From contig DXMG01000006.1 of NCBI GenBank assembly GCA_019414325.1, positions 4,474-59,347 on the forward strand: a DNA stretch of 54,874 nt, written 5' to 3'. Shown piece by piece: positions 42,814 through 50,361 of the stretch; positions within the stretch are counted from its first letter, which is position 1; each line of letters starts with the position of its first letter. The notes beneath the pieces were generated by a model. The model saw only the letters and a list, made by a program, of their open reading frames with translations, was not told the DNA's origin and ran no database searches. The position numbers and the translations under genes were made by a program. This DNA is from Collinsella sp. (GTDB lineage Bacteria; Actinomycetota; Coriobacteriia; Coriobacteriales; Coriobacteriaceae).

Positions 42814-43959
42814 ATGGACCTTGCCGATATTCGCCAGGCCATCGATGCCATCGATACCACGCTCCTCAACAGCTTTGTCGAGCGCATGGACATTGCCACC
42901 GAAGTCGCCAAGTCAAAAATCGAGATGGGCAAGGCCGTCTTCGACCCCGCCCGCGAGCGCTCCAAGCTCAACAACCTCGCCAGCCGCGCGCCCGAGCGCT
43001 ACGAGGCGCAGACCATCACCCTGTTCCGTCTCCTCATGAGCATGAGCAAGGCCGAGCAGCAGCGCTACATCAACGAACTCAAGGGCATCACTGTCTCGCA
43101 AAAGGCCCACGCCACGGCTGCAGCCTCCGACACGCCCTTCCCTCAAACTGCCACCGTCGCTTGCCAGGGCGTTGAGGGCGCTTACAGTCAAATCGCCGCG
43201 TGCAAGCTCTTCGACGTGCCCGACATCGCGTTTTTCGAGACCTTCGAAGGCGTTATGCGCGCTGTGCGCGACGGCTTCTGCGAGTTTGGCGTGCTGCCCA
43301 TCGAGAACTCCACCGCCGGCTCGGTCAACGCCGTCTACGACCTGCTCGCCCAGTTCGACTTCCACATCGTGCGCTCGCTTCGCCTCAAGATCGACCACAA
43401 CTTGCTCGCCAAGCCCGACACCAAACTCGCCGACGTGCGCGAGGTCTACAGCCACGGCCAAGCCATTGCCCAGTGCGCCGGCTTTATCGAGGGCCACGGC
43501 CTGCATGCCACCAAATACCCCAACACCGCCATGTCGGCCGAGATGGTCGCCAACTCCGAGCGCACCGACGTCGCCGCTATCGCCTCGCGCAGCTGTGCGG
43601 CGCTCTACGGCTTGGAGGTACTGGAGCCTAATATCCAGGACTCGGACAACAACTACACGCGCTTTGTCGTCATCAGCCGCGAGCCGCGCGTCTACCCCGG
43701 CGCCAACCGCACCTCGCTCATGATCACCACGGCCAATGAGCCGGGCGCCCTCTACCGCGTACTCGAGCGCTTCTACGCGCTCAACATCAACCTCATCAAG
43801 CTCGAGAGCCGTCCCATCCCCGGGCACGACTTTGAGTTTATGTTCTACTTTGACCTGGACTGCCCCTTTGGCAGTAAGGCCCTCGACGACCTGCTCGATT
43901 CCATCGACGACGTGTGCGAGAGCTTCACCTACTTTGGCAGCTACACGGAGGTGCTCTAG
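42814..43959 (+). CDS. pheA: Bifunctional chorismate mutase / prephenate dehydratase
   Basis: This fusion converts chorismate to prephenate and then to phenylpyruvate. The 381-residue product has an AroQ-type chorismate mutase (residues ~1-90, DLADIRQAIDAIDTTLLNSFVERM). A prephenate dehydratase follows (~115-290, CQGVEGAYSQIAACKLF; GVLPIENSTAGSVNAVYDLL; TRFVVISREP), then a C-terminal ACT domain (~300-380, TANEPGALYRVLERF; KLESRPIPG). The ESRP-type motif suggests feedback by phenylalanine. ATG at 42814 follows GAAAGGGG; the GTG five codons upstream falls on the ribosome binding site. The next gene's ATG directly follows its stop. Confidence 0.96.
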   Translation: MDLADIRQAIDAIDTTLLNSFVERMDIATEVAKSKIEMGKAVFDPARERSKLNNLASRAPERYEAQTITLFRLLMSMSKAEQQRYINELKGITVSQKAHATAAASDTPFPQTATVACQGVEGAYSQIAACKLFDVPDIAFFETFEGVMRAVRDGFCEFGVLPIENSTAGSVNAVYDLLAQFDFHIVRSLRLKIDHNLLAKPDTKLADVREVYSHGQAIAQCAGFIEGHGLHATKYPNTAMSAEMVANSERTDVAAIASRSCAALYGLEVLEPNIQDSDNNYTRFVVISREPRVYPGANRTSLMITTANEPGALYRVLERFYALNINLIKLESRPIPGHDFEFMFYFDLDCPFGSKALDDLLDSIDDVCESFTYFGSYTEVL

Positions 43960-45210
43960 ATGACCGATACCGCCGCAACCCGTCCCTACGGCGTGCTGGG
44001 CCGTGTGCTGGGCCACAGCTACACCCCGACCATCTACAAGGAGCTCGCTGGGCTCGAGTACGTGCGTTTTGAGCGCGAGCCCGAGGACCTCGCGGCCTTT
44101 ATGATGGGCGACGAGTGGGAGGGCACCAACGTGACCATCCCCTACAAGCGCGCCGTCATGGAGTATCTGAACGAGCTGAGCCCGCTCGCCGAGCGCATGG
44201 GCAACGTCAACACCATCACGCGCCTACCCGACGGCCGCCTACGCGGCGATAATACTGACTACTTCGGTTTTCAGTGCCTGGTCGAGGAGCTGGGTGTGGA
44301 GGTTGCCGGCAAGAAGGCTCTCGTACTCGGCGCCACTGGCGGCGCCGGTACCACGGCAAGTATGGTGCTGGAAGACCTGGGCGCCATCGTTGTGCCCGTG
44401 GGTCGCACGAGCGAGGTTAACTACGACAACATCGCGCAGCAGTCCGACGCCGCCCTGCTCGTCAGCTGCACACCTGCCGGCATGTTCCCCCATTGCCCCG
44501 ACGCGCCTTGCACGCTCGAAGGGCTCGATGCGCTCGAAGGCGTTATCGACATTGTCTACAACCCCGCCCGCACGGGCCTGATGCTCGAGGCCGAGCGCCG
44601 CGGGATCCCCTGCATCGGCGGTCTGCTCATGCTTGTTGCCCAGGCAGCACAGGCCGTCGAGCGTTACACCAGCCAAGCCACCCCGCGCGAGCGCATCCTG
44701 GACGTAACGGAGCGCTTGTCCCGCCGCGAGCAGAACATCGCGCTAATCGGCATGCCGGGCTCGGGCAAGACCCGCGTGGGCGAGCAGATCGCCCAGCTCA
44801 CGGGACGCGAGCACATCGACCTCGATCGCGCCCTCGAGGAGCGCCTGGGCATGCCCTGCGCCGACTTTATCGTCGAGCGCGGCGAGGCGGCCTTCCGCGA
44901 GCAGGAGACGGCGGCGCTGGCCGACATCTCCAAGCGCAGCGGCCTGGTGCTCTCCACCGGCGGCGGCGTGGTCACGCGCGACGAAAACTATCCGCTGCTG
45001 CACCAGAACAGCCAGATCGTGATGCTCAACCGCAAGCTCGACGAACTTGCCCACAAGGGTCGCCCCATCACCGCCCGCGATGGCATCGATAAGCTGGCGG
45101 AACAGCGCATGCCGCGCTACCGCGCCTGGGCCGACTACATCATCGACTCACGCGACTGCGCCGCCAACACCGCCCATGCCCTCCTCGACACCCTCCCACC
45201 CGCTCTCTAA
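43960..45210 (+). CDS. aroEK: Shikimate dehydrogenase / shikimate kinase fusion
   Basis: The 416-residue product joins two successive-pathway enzymes. Residues ~1-250 are shikimate dehydrogenase: GRVLGHSYTPTIYKELAG, NVTIPYKRAV with the catalytic Lys63, RGDNTDYFG, and the nucleotide-binding GATGGAGTTAS. The shikimate-contact loop reads HSYTP, where most enzymes have HSLSP. Residues ~258-416 are shikimate kinase: Walker A GMPGSGKT (264-271), HIDLDRALEERLG, ERGEAAFREQE and STGGGVVTRDENY. In most bacteria these are separate genes. It produces shikimate 3-phosphate from 3-dehydroshikimate in one polypeptide. ATG abuts the pheA stop. Confidence 0.95.
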   Translation: MTDTAATRPYGVLGRVLGHSYTPTIYKELAGLEYVRFEREPEDLAAFMMGDEWEGTNVTIPYKRAVMEYLNELSPLAERMGNVNTITRLPDGRLRGDNTDYFGFQCLVEELGVEVAGKKALVLGATGGAGTTASMVLEDLGAIVVPVGRTSEVNYDNIAQQSDAALLVSCTPAGMFPHCPDAPCTLEGLDALEGVIDIVYNPARTGLMLEAERRGIPCIGGLLMLVAQAAQAVERYTSQATPRERILDVTERLSRREQNIALIGMPGSGKTRVGEQIAQLTGREHIDLDRALEERLGMPCADFIVERGEAAFREQETAALADISKRSGLVLSTGGGVVTRDENYPLLHQNSQIVMLNRKLDELAHKGRPITARDGIDKLAEQRMPRYRAWADYIIDSRDCAANTAHALLDTLPPAL

Positions 45211-45212
45211 CC

Positions 45213-45254
45213 AAAACCACCACAAAGGGGACAGGCACCTTTGTGGTGGTTTTT
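45213..45254 (+). repeat. Perfect 16-bp palindrome before aroQ; also terminator-like
   Basis: Arm 45213-45228 (AAAACCACCACAAAGG) is the exact reverse complement of 45238-45253, around a 9-base loop GGACAGGCA. TTTTT at 45250-45254 follows the stem on the plus strand, and TTTT on the minus side, so it could act as a bidirectional terminator. The GGGACAGGCA at the junction resembles the GGGACGGGGA core of the palindrome at 42717-42792. It lies 2 nt after the aroEK stop and 20 nt before aroQ. Confidence 0.93.
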
Positions 45255-45274
45255 CAACCGCAAAGGAAGCAACC

Positions 45275-45712
45275 ATGAAAGCACTCGTCATTAACGGCCC
45301 CAACCTCAACATGCTCGGCATTCGCGAGCCAGGCATCTACGGCAGCGACAACTACGATCGCTTAGTGCAGATCTGTCAGGAAGCGGGTGCCGCACAGGGC
45401 TTCGACGAGGTCGAGGTCTTCCAGTCTAACCACGAGGGCAGCATCGTCGACAAGATCCAGGAGGCCTACGGCAAGGTCGACGGCATCGTCATCAACCCGG
45501 CTGCCTACACGCACACCAGCGTGGCCATCCTGGATGCCCTTAAAGCCGTCGCCATCCCGGCTGTGGAGGTCCACATCAGCGCTGTCGAGACCCGCGAGGA
45601 CTTCCGCCAGGTAAGCTACGCCCGCCTGGCCTGCTTCGCCACCATCACCGGCGAAGGCCTCCAAGGCTACGCCCATGCCCTGGAGCTGCTGAGGGAGCGT
45701 CTCGAAAAGTAA
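45275..45712 (+). CDS. aroQ: 3-dehydroquinate dehydratase, type II
   Basis: This enzyme dehydrates 3-dehydroquinate to 3-dehydroshikimate in the shikimate pathway. The 145-residue product has INGPNLNMLGIREPGIYG with the catalytic Tyr, FQSNHEGSIVDKIQEA, INPAAYTHTSVAILDAL with the catalytic His, and VEVHISAVETREDFR. It is a dodecameric type II enzyme by family. ATG at 45275 follows AAAGGAAGC. With it, every shikimate step from DAHP to chorismate is encoded in this cluster. The palindrome upstream may separate its expression from aroEK. Confidence 0.97.
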   Translation: MKALVINGPNLNMLGIREPGIYGSDNYDRLVQICQEAGAAQGFDEVEVFQSNHEGSIVDKIQEAYGKVDGIVINPAAYTHTSVAILDALKAVAIPAVEVHISAVETREDFRQVSYARLACFATITGEGLQGYAHALELLRERLEK

Positions 45713-45761
45713 GCAAACGGTGACAATTCACGAACGCTGATTCGCGTGACTACAACGCCAG

Positions 45762-45800
45762 TGCCGGCAGCAGCAATCTCGCTGCTGCCGGCATTTTATT
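45762..45800 (+). terminator. Intrinsic terminator of the aro cluster
   Basis: A perfect 13-bp stem TGCCGGCAGCAGC/GCTGCTGCCGGCA (45762-45774 with 45781-45793) and a 6-base loop are followed by TTTTATT. It lies 50 nt past aroQ. Confidence 0.95.
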
Positions 45801-45813
45801 ACTGGCATATAAT
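45785..45813 (+). promoter_or_regulatory. Putative -10 element of the DUF4869-like gene
   Basis: A perfect TATAAT lies at 45808-45813, directly behind the aro terminator. The -35 position (45785-45790) falls inside the terminator stem and is poor. The predicted start is about 25 nt before the ATG at 45845. Confidence 0.4.
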
Positions 45814-45844
45814 CGTTGCAGTCACACAATGTCTGGAGACCCGC

Positions 45845-46312
45845 ATGCTGAGCATTCATCTGGGAGATTACCCCGGCTCCATCTACGATACCAAGACCTA
45901 CTTTAGGAACTCGTACTTGGATTCATGGTTCGAAGACCCCATGGCTGCGCAAATTATTAAAGGCGTTAACGGATCGGAGCTCATCGGCTCTCACAACATC
46001 ATAAGCAAGCAGCTGGGCTCGATCAGCCCGCTCGAGTTATCCGGCGGAGTAAAGACGCTCCTGCTTGTCCGCAATCTCCCCAACATGTTCTTTAATGCTT
46101 CCACCTGCGGCGATAACTGCGCCCGTTGGCTGCTCAAAATTGGCAAAGAACAGGATGTGCTGGTAACCCTTTACCACATCATGAAGTTCCCCTGGAAGCG
46201 TTTTGAGATTCGCATCGATAACGATGGCCGCATCGTCAGGAACATGCAGGAGTTTGTTGGTGCCACGAATGATTTTCTGGATGTTGAAGATGCGACTAGA
46301 ATGCCGCACTAA
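45845..46312 (+). CDS. DUF4869-like protein of unknown function
   Basis: The 155-residue soluble protein has IHLGDYPGSIYDTKTYFRNSYLDSWFEDP, then SPLELSGGVKTLLLVRN, FNASTCGDNCARWLLKIG and VTLYHIMKFPW, each seen as a block. I recall this pattern as DUF4869, mostly in Firmicutes, of unknown function; the assignment is from memory. The paired Cys in STCGDNCARW is notable. ATG at 45845 is six bases after GGAG; a longer upstream reading lies across the terminator and promoter and is rejected. It stands alone between the aro terminator and the tRNA-Arg terminator, pointing to an accessory gene. Confidence 0.68.
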   Translation: MLSIHLGDYPGSIYDTKTYFRNSYLDSWFEDPMAAQIIKGVNGSELIGSHNIISKQLGSISPLELSGGVKTLLLVRNLPNMFFNASTCGDNCARWLLKIGKEQDVLVTLYHIMKFPWKRFEIRIDNDGRIVRNMQEFVGATNDFLDVEDATRMPH

Positions 46313-46457
46313 GTTCTATTGCCGTAATCGCTGAATGCGGTTGCGAAAGACTTATCGGAGTGTTCGAGGGCAGAGCAGTAAGCCACGCAAAACGTTTAAA
46401 ACCGAGGCTACGCCCATGCGTGGAGTCGCTGAAAGGCCAATCCACATCAGCAAGATG

Positions 46458-46490
46458 AAAAAAGCCCAGACCACCAAGCGGTCTGGGCTT
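46458..46490 (-). terminator. Intrinsic terminator after tRNA-Arg(TCT)
   Basis: On the minus strand AAGCCCAGACC pairs with GGTCTGGGCTT around a 7-base loop, then a T-run follows (46463-46458). It lies 10 nt past the tRNA 3' end. The stretch 46313-46457 between it and the DUF4869-like gene shows no gene or clear site. Confidence 0.93.
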
Positions 46491-46499
46491 AATAAACGA

Positions 46500-46576
46500 T
46501 GGTGCTCCATGGCGGATTCGAACCGTCGACCTTGGGATTAGAAGTCCCCTGCTCTATCCAACTGAGCTAATGGAGC
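46500..46576 (-). tRNA. tRNA-Arg (anticodon TCT)
   Basis: A 77-nt cloverleaf on the reverse strand has a perfect acceptor stem GCTCCAT/ATGGAGC and D stem GCTC/GAGC. Its anticodon loop CTTCTAA gives TCT for codon AGA. CCA is encoded. Two stem positions do not pair: G27-A43 in the anticodon stem (GGGGA/TCCCA) and A50-C64 in the T stem (GACGG/CCGCC). Confidence 0.9.
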
Positions 46577-46622
46577 AAATAGCCGCACGCCCAAGCAAGC
46601 GCAAGCCTGTCAGGCGCAAGTA

Positions 46623-46628
46623 ATTATA
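46623..46628 (-). promoter_or_regulatory. Putative -10 element of tRNA-Arg(TCT)
   Basis: A perfect TATAAT on the minus strand overlaps the end of the ABC ATPase gene region, 46 nt before the tRNA. No good -35 is seen. No terminator separates the ATPase gene from the tRNA, so readthrough could also supply it. Confidence 0.4.
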
Positions 46629-46630
46629 AC

Positions 46631-47398
46631 CTAGTTGAACTGCTCGCGATACGCCTTGCAGACCTCATCAACCGGGCCGTCCATGCGAAGGTCACCCTTC
46701 TCAATCCAAACGGCACGCTGGCAGATGCGCTCAACCTGCTCCATAGAGTGCGAAACGAACAGAACCGTCACGTCGCCGCTCTGGATAAAGTGCTGGATAC
46801 GGTCCTCGCACTTCTGCTGGAAGAACACATCACCGACGGACAACGTCTCGTCAACGATCAGAATATCGGGCTCGGTAATCGTCGCGATTGCAAAGGCGAT
46901 ACGCGCCACCATGCCCGAGGAGAAGTTCTTAAGCGGCATATCGACAAAGTTCTGCAGCTCAGCGAATTCGATAATGCCGTCAAAGTTGGCATCGATGAAC
47001 TCCTTGGTATAGCCGAGCAGGGCGCCGTTCAGATAGATGTTCTCGCGGGCGGTCAGCTCGGGGTCAAAACCAGCACCAAGCTCAATCAGCGGCGCGATGT
47101 TACCGTGCACCTTAACGCTGCCCTCGCTTGGCTCAAGCACGCCAGCGATAATCTTGAGCATCGTAGACTTGCCGGAGCCATTGGTGCCGACCAGACCCAC
47201 GACCTCGCCACGATGAATATCAAACGAGATATGCTTAAGCGCCCTAAACTCCTCAAAGAACAACTCATGCTTGGCAAGCTTAATGAAGTACTCCTTGAGG
47301 TTGGTCAGCGACTCGGACGCCATGTTAAAGATCATGGTGACGTCGTCGACCTCGACAGCCAGAGGCTGCTCGCTGTAATCAACAACAGATTCAGTCAT
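46631..47398 (-). CDS. ABC transporter ATPase for polysaccharide/teichoic acid export (Wzt/TagH type)
   Basis: The 255-residue ATPase powers export of an undecaprenyl-linked glycan. It has the extended N-terminal segment VTMIFNMASESLTNLKEYFIKL typical of this export class. Walker A GTNGSGKST, Q-loop region PLIELGAGFDPELTARENIYLNGALLG, signature NFSSGM, Walker B ILIVDE and the switch SHSMEQVERIC are all present. There is no C-terminal carbohydrate-binding extension like that of E. coli O9a Wzt, so it is TagH-like but without TagH's long tail. ATG at 47398 is seven bases after AAGGAG. The permease gene is 11 nt upstream. Confidence 0.93.
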   Translation of the reverse strand: MTESVVDYSEQPLAVEVDDVTMIFNMASESLTNLKEYFIKLAKHELFFEEFRALKHISFDIHRGEVVGLVGTNGSGKSTMLKIIAGVLEPSEGSVKVHGNIAPLIELGAGFDPELTARENIYLNGALLGYTKEFIDANFDGIIEFAELQNFVDMPLKNFSSGMVARIAFAIATITEPDILIVDETLSVGDVFFQQKCEDRIQHFIQSGDVTVLFVSHSMEQVERICQRAVWIEKGDLRMDGPVDEVCKAYREQFN

Positions 47399-47409
47399 CA
47401 CAGCACTCC

Positions 47410-48255
47410 TTAGATGTAGAGGATGAACTTGCGCTCGGACTTATGGAACACGGTATAGCCAATAATAAGCGCAAGAACCGCCCAGGCAACGCACATACCA
47501 AACGTCATAAGCGAGGGCGTAGTCTGGAACAGGAAGATATCGCGCATAAACTGCAGGTAGTTGAACATGGGGTTCGCATACATCAAGATACGCACGAGAT
47601 GCGGCATTTGCGCAATATAGTCAGTCGTCCAGAAGATGGGCGTAATGTAAGTCCACGCCGTAATGACGACGCTCCACAGATGCATAACGTCGCGGAAGAA
47701 GACCGTAAGGGCAGAGAGCATCATGCCCAGGCCCATGCAGAAGCACATAAGCAGCAGCAGGCAAACCGGCAACAGAATCAGGTGCCAAGAAGGCATGACG
47801 CGGAACCACAGCATGACGATGGCGACGGCGACCAGCGAGAAGGCAAAGTTGACCAGCGAGAAGAGCACCTTCTGCACCGGGAAGACCCAGCGGTGCACCT
47901 TAACCTTCTTGAGCAGAGGGGCAGCGCCCACGATCGACGTCAGGGCCTGGTTCGTAGACTCGGACATGACGGCAAAGGTAATGTTACCCACAATCAAGTA
48001 CAGCGGGTACATCTCGGGCGTCATTGAGCCATTGCGGCCCTGGCCAAAAATCGTCGAGAACACGATGGCCATGACGATCATCATCAGCAGCGGGTTGAGC
48101 ACCGACCATGCGACGCCCAGAACGCTACGGCGATACTTGATCTTAAAATCCTTGGTAACCAGCTGACGAAGGATAAACGCGTCCTTCTCAAATTCGTTCT
48201 TAGCAAACGTCGCAGGCAGACTGCGAGTTTCTTGTTGCTTTGTCTGATCCGACAC
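47410..48255 (-). CDS. ABC-2 type permease for polysaccharide/teichoic acid export (Wzm/TagG type)
   Basis: The 281-residue permease has a cytoplasmic N-terminus of ~50 residues (LVTKDFKIKYRRSVLGVAWSVLNPLLMM, typical of TagG/Wzm). About six membrane helices follow, with ALTVFFRDVMHLWSVVITAW, TPIFW and a final NPMFNYLQFMRDIFL segment. It forms the channel partner of the neighbouring ATPase. The start is GTG at 48255, eight bases after AAAGGAG; a longer frame upstream crosses the promoter region. It diverges from the glycosyltransferase cluster. A TATACT hexamer at 48295-48300 (minus) may be its -10. Confidence 0.92.
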   Translation of the reverse strand: MSDQTKQQETRSLPATFAKNEFEKDAFILRQLVTKDFKIKYRRSVLGVAWSVLNPLLMMIVMAIVFSTIFGQGRNGSMTPEMYPLYLIVGNITFAVMSESTNQALTSIVGAAPLLKKVKVHRWVFPVQKVLFSLVNFAFSLVAVAIVMLWFRVMPSWHLILLPVCLLLLMCFCMGLGMMLSALTVFFRDVMHLWSVVITAWTYITPIFWTTDYIAQMPHLVRILMYANPMFNYLQFMRDIFLFQTTPSLMTFGMCVAWAVLALIIGYTVFHKSERKFILYI

Positions 48256-48356
48256 GGATGCAACTCCTTTACTCGTAATCGTTGACAAACGAACAGTATA
48301 GACCCGACGGCCATGCAAACGATTCGCGCAACAAAACTGGAGAACTAACCCACATC

Positions 48357-48385
48357 TTAGGATGCCAAGCCCAAACGGCTATACT
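48357..48385 (+). promoter_or_regulatory. Putative promoter of the glycosyltransferase cluster
   Basis: TTAGGA, 17 nt, TATACT. The -10 is good and the -35 weak. The predicted start is ~24 nt before the GTG at 48416. Confidence 0.45.
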
Positions 48386-48415
48386 TTCAAGGATTGAACG
48401 TATAAGGAGCATTGA

Positions 48416-49387
48416 GTGAATTCTGAATCCATCGCCGTCATCATCCCCTGCTACAACGAAGCGCCCACGATCGGCAAAGTCATCGACGACTTTCACCGCG
48501 AGCTTCCGCAAGCGACGGTCTATGTCTATGACAACAACTCGTCGGACGATACCTCACGCATCGCCACCGAGCACGGCGCCACGGTCCGCTTTGAGCCCCG
48601 TCAGGGAAAGGGCAACGTATGCCGCCAGATGTTTCGCGACATCGACGCCGATTGCTACCTGATGGTCGACGGCGACGACACCTACCCCGCCGAGGCGGCC
48701 AAGGCCCTCTGCGAGCCCATCCTTAACGGTACGGCCGACATGACCGTAGGCGATCGCCTTTCAAACGGCACCTACGCCGAGGAAAACAAGCGCGCCTTCC
48801 ACGGCTTTGGCAACAATCTGGTCCGCGCCATGATCAAGTGGATCTATGGCTACAGCTTCGATGACGTCATGACCGGCTACCGCGCCATGAGCCGCCCGTT
48901 CGTTAAAACCTTCCCAGTGCTTTCCGAGGGCTTTCAGATCGAAACCGAGCTCTCGATCCACGCCGTCGACCACCGCTGGCGCATCAAAGATGTGCCCATC
49001 GAGTACCGCGACCGTCCCGAGGGTTCCGAGTCCAAACTCAACACAGTGAGCGACGGCATTAAAGTCGTTGCGATGATCGGCACGCTGTTCAAGGACTACC
49101 GCCCGCTGAAGTTCTTCAGCCTCGTAGCGCTTCTGTTCGCGGTATTCGGCCTCGCCCTGGGCATGCCCATCGTTGTCGAATATTTCCAGACCGGCCTCGT
49201 CCCGCGCTTCCCCACCGCTATGCTCGCCGCCTCGTTTATGTTCCTGTGCGGCCTGAGCCTTGCGACCGGCTTCATCCTAGATTCTGTAGCAAAGGTCGAA
49301 AAAAAGCAGTGGGAGGTCAACGTGTACAGCAAATACGCTTATAACGATCAGCCCGGCCGCTCCTCCACCAAGCCAAGCGAGAGGTAA
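48416..49387 (+). CDS. GT2 family glycosyltransferase, polyprenol-phosphate sugar type
   Basis: The 323-residue product has a GT-A domain: VIIPCYNEAPTIGKVI, VYDNNSSDDTSRIA and MVDGDDTYPAEAA, whose DGDD binds metal-nucleotide. TGYRAMSRPFVKTFP follows, then two C-terminal membrane helices (~230-255 and 268-288). The arrangement is that of enzymes making undecaprenyl-phosphate sugars, related to DPM1 and GtrB. The sugar is not readable from sequence. The start is GTG at 48416, six bases after AAGGAG. The next glycosyltransferase begins 5 nt later. Confidence 0.9.
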   Translation: MNSESIAVIIPCYNEAPTIGKVIDDFHRELPQATVYVYDNNSSDDTSRIATEHGATVRFEPRQGKGNVCRQMFRDIDADCYLMVDGDDTYPAEAAKALCEPILNGTADMTVGDRLSNGTYAEENKRAFHGFGNNLVRAMIKWIYGYSFDDVMTGYRAMSRPFVKTFPVLSEGFQIETELSIHAVDHRWRIKDVPIEYRDRPEGSESKLNTVSDGIKVVAMIGTLFKDYRPLKFFSLVALLFAVFGLALGMPIVVEYFQTGLVPRFPTAMLAASFMFLCGLSLATGFILDSVAKVEKKQWEVNVYSKYAYNDQPGRSSTKPSER

Positions 49388-49392
49388 CAACC

Positions 49393-50361
49393 ATGCCACT
49401 CATCTCCATCGTCGTGCCGTGCTACAACGAGCAGGAATCTCTTCCCATCTTTCTTAAAGAGCTCGATGACGTCGTTCGCATCATGACCCACAAGGACGCT
49501 GATATCTCCTTTGAGGCAGTCCTTATCGACGATGGCTCGGCGGACAAAACACTCGCCGTCATGAAAGCAGAAGCCGCGGCGGCGCATCCATACGCCATCC
49601 GCTGGCACTCTTTCTCGCGCATCTTTGGCAAGGAGGCGGCACTACTCGCCGGACTCCAGCACGCAAAGGGCGACTATGTCGCCACCATGGACGCCGACAT
49701 GCAGGACCCGCCCTCGCTCCTACCGCAGATGTACGAGATCTTGCAGACCGAAAACTACGATAACGTCGCTACGCGCAGGACCACCCGCGAAGGCGAACCT
49801 CCCATCAGGTCGTTCTGCGCACGCATGTTCTACAAGATCATCAACCGCATTTCCAAGGCCGACATCGTCGACGGAGCACGCGATTTTAGGCTCATGAAGC
49901 GACCTATGGTCAACGCCATCATCTCCATGGGCGAATACAACCGATTCTCCAAGGGCATTTACGGCTGGGTCGGCTTCAAGACCAAATGGCTCCCCTACGT
50001 AAACGTCAACCGCGTGGCCGGCGAGACCAAATGGAGCTTTTGGTCGCTGCTCCTCTATTCCATCGACGGCATCGTCGCGTTTTCCACGGCGCCGCTCTCC
50101 CTCGCCGCCCTCACGGGTATCGTTTTCTGTCTCATTGCCATCCTGGGATTCATCGTCATCCTGGTCAAAACGCTTGTTTGGGGTGACCCTGTCGGCGGAT
50201 GGCCGTCCCTCGCCTGCCTCATAACGCTGTTTGGCGGCATGCAGCTTCTGTGCTTGGGAATCATCGGTGAATACTTGGCTAAAGCCTACTTGGAAACCAA
50301 GCGACGTCCCATCTATATCATTCGAGAATCCAACGAGGAATCTGATGACACGACCCAATAA
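49393..50361 (+). CDS. GT2 family glycosyltransferase, GtrB-like
   Basis: The 322-residue product has VVPCYNEQESLPIFLKEL, LIDDGSADKTLAVMK, FSRIFGKEAALLAGLQHAKG and MDADMQDPPSLLPQM. DGARDFRLMKRPMV and the acceptor-side NRVAGETKWSFWSLL follow, plus two membrane helices (~232-262 and 270-295). It matches bactoprenol glucosyltransferases (GtrB/CsbB) that transfer hexose to undecaprenyl phosphate. A partner multi-spanning transferase is expected; the YfhO-type protein, whose ATG overlaps this gene by 17 nt, fits that role, as in Bacillus CsbB-YfhO. Confidence 0.92.
   Translation: MPLISIVVPCYNEQESLPIFLKELDDVVRIMTHKDADISFEAVLIDDGSADKTLAVMKAEAAAAHPYAIRWHSFSRIFGKEAALLAGLQHAKGDYVATMDADMQDPPSLLPQMYEILQTENYDNVATRRTTREGEPPIRSFCARMFYKIINRISKADIVDGARDFRLMKRPMVNAIISMGEYNRFSKGIYGWVGFKTKWLPYVNVNRVAGETKWSFWSLLLYSIDGIVAFSTAPLSLAALTGIVFCLIAILGFIVILVKTLVWGDPVGGWPSLACLITLFGGMQLLCLGIIGEYLAKAYLETKRRPIYIIRESNEESDDTTQ

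Noticed and set aside
46313..46457. Attachment-site repeat of the tRNA-Arg 3' end near the DUF4869-like gene
   Set aside because: I found no copy of the tRNA 3' sequence on the far side of the gene, so a tRNA-integrated element is not supported.
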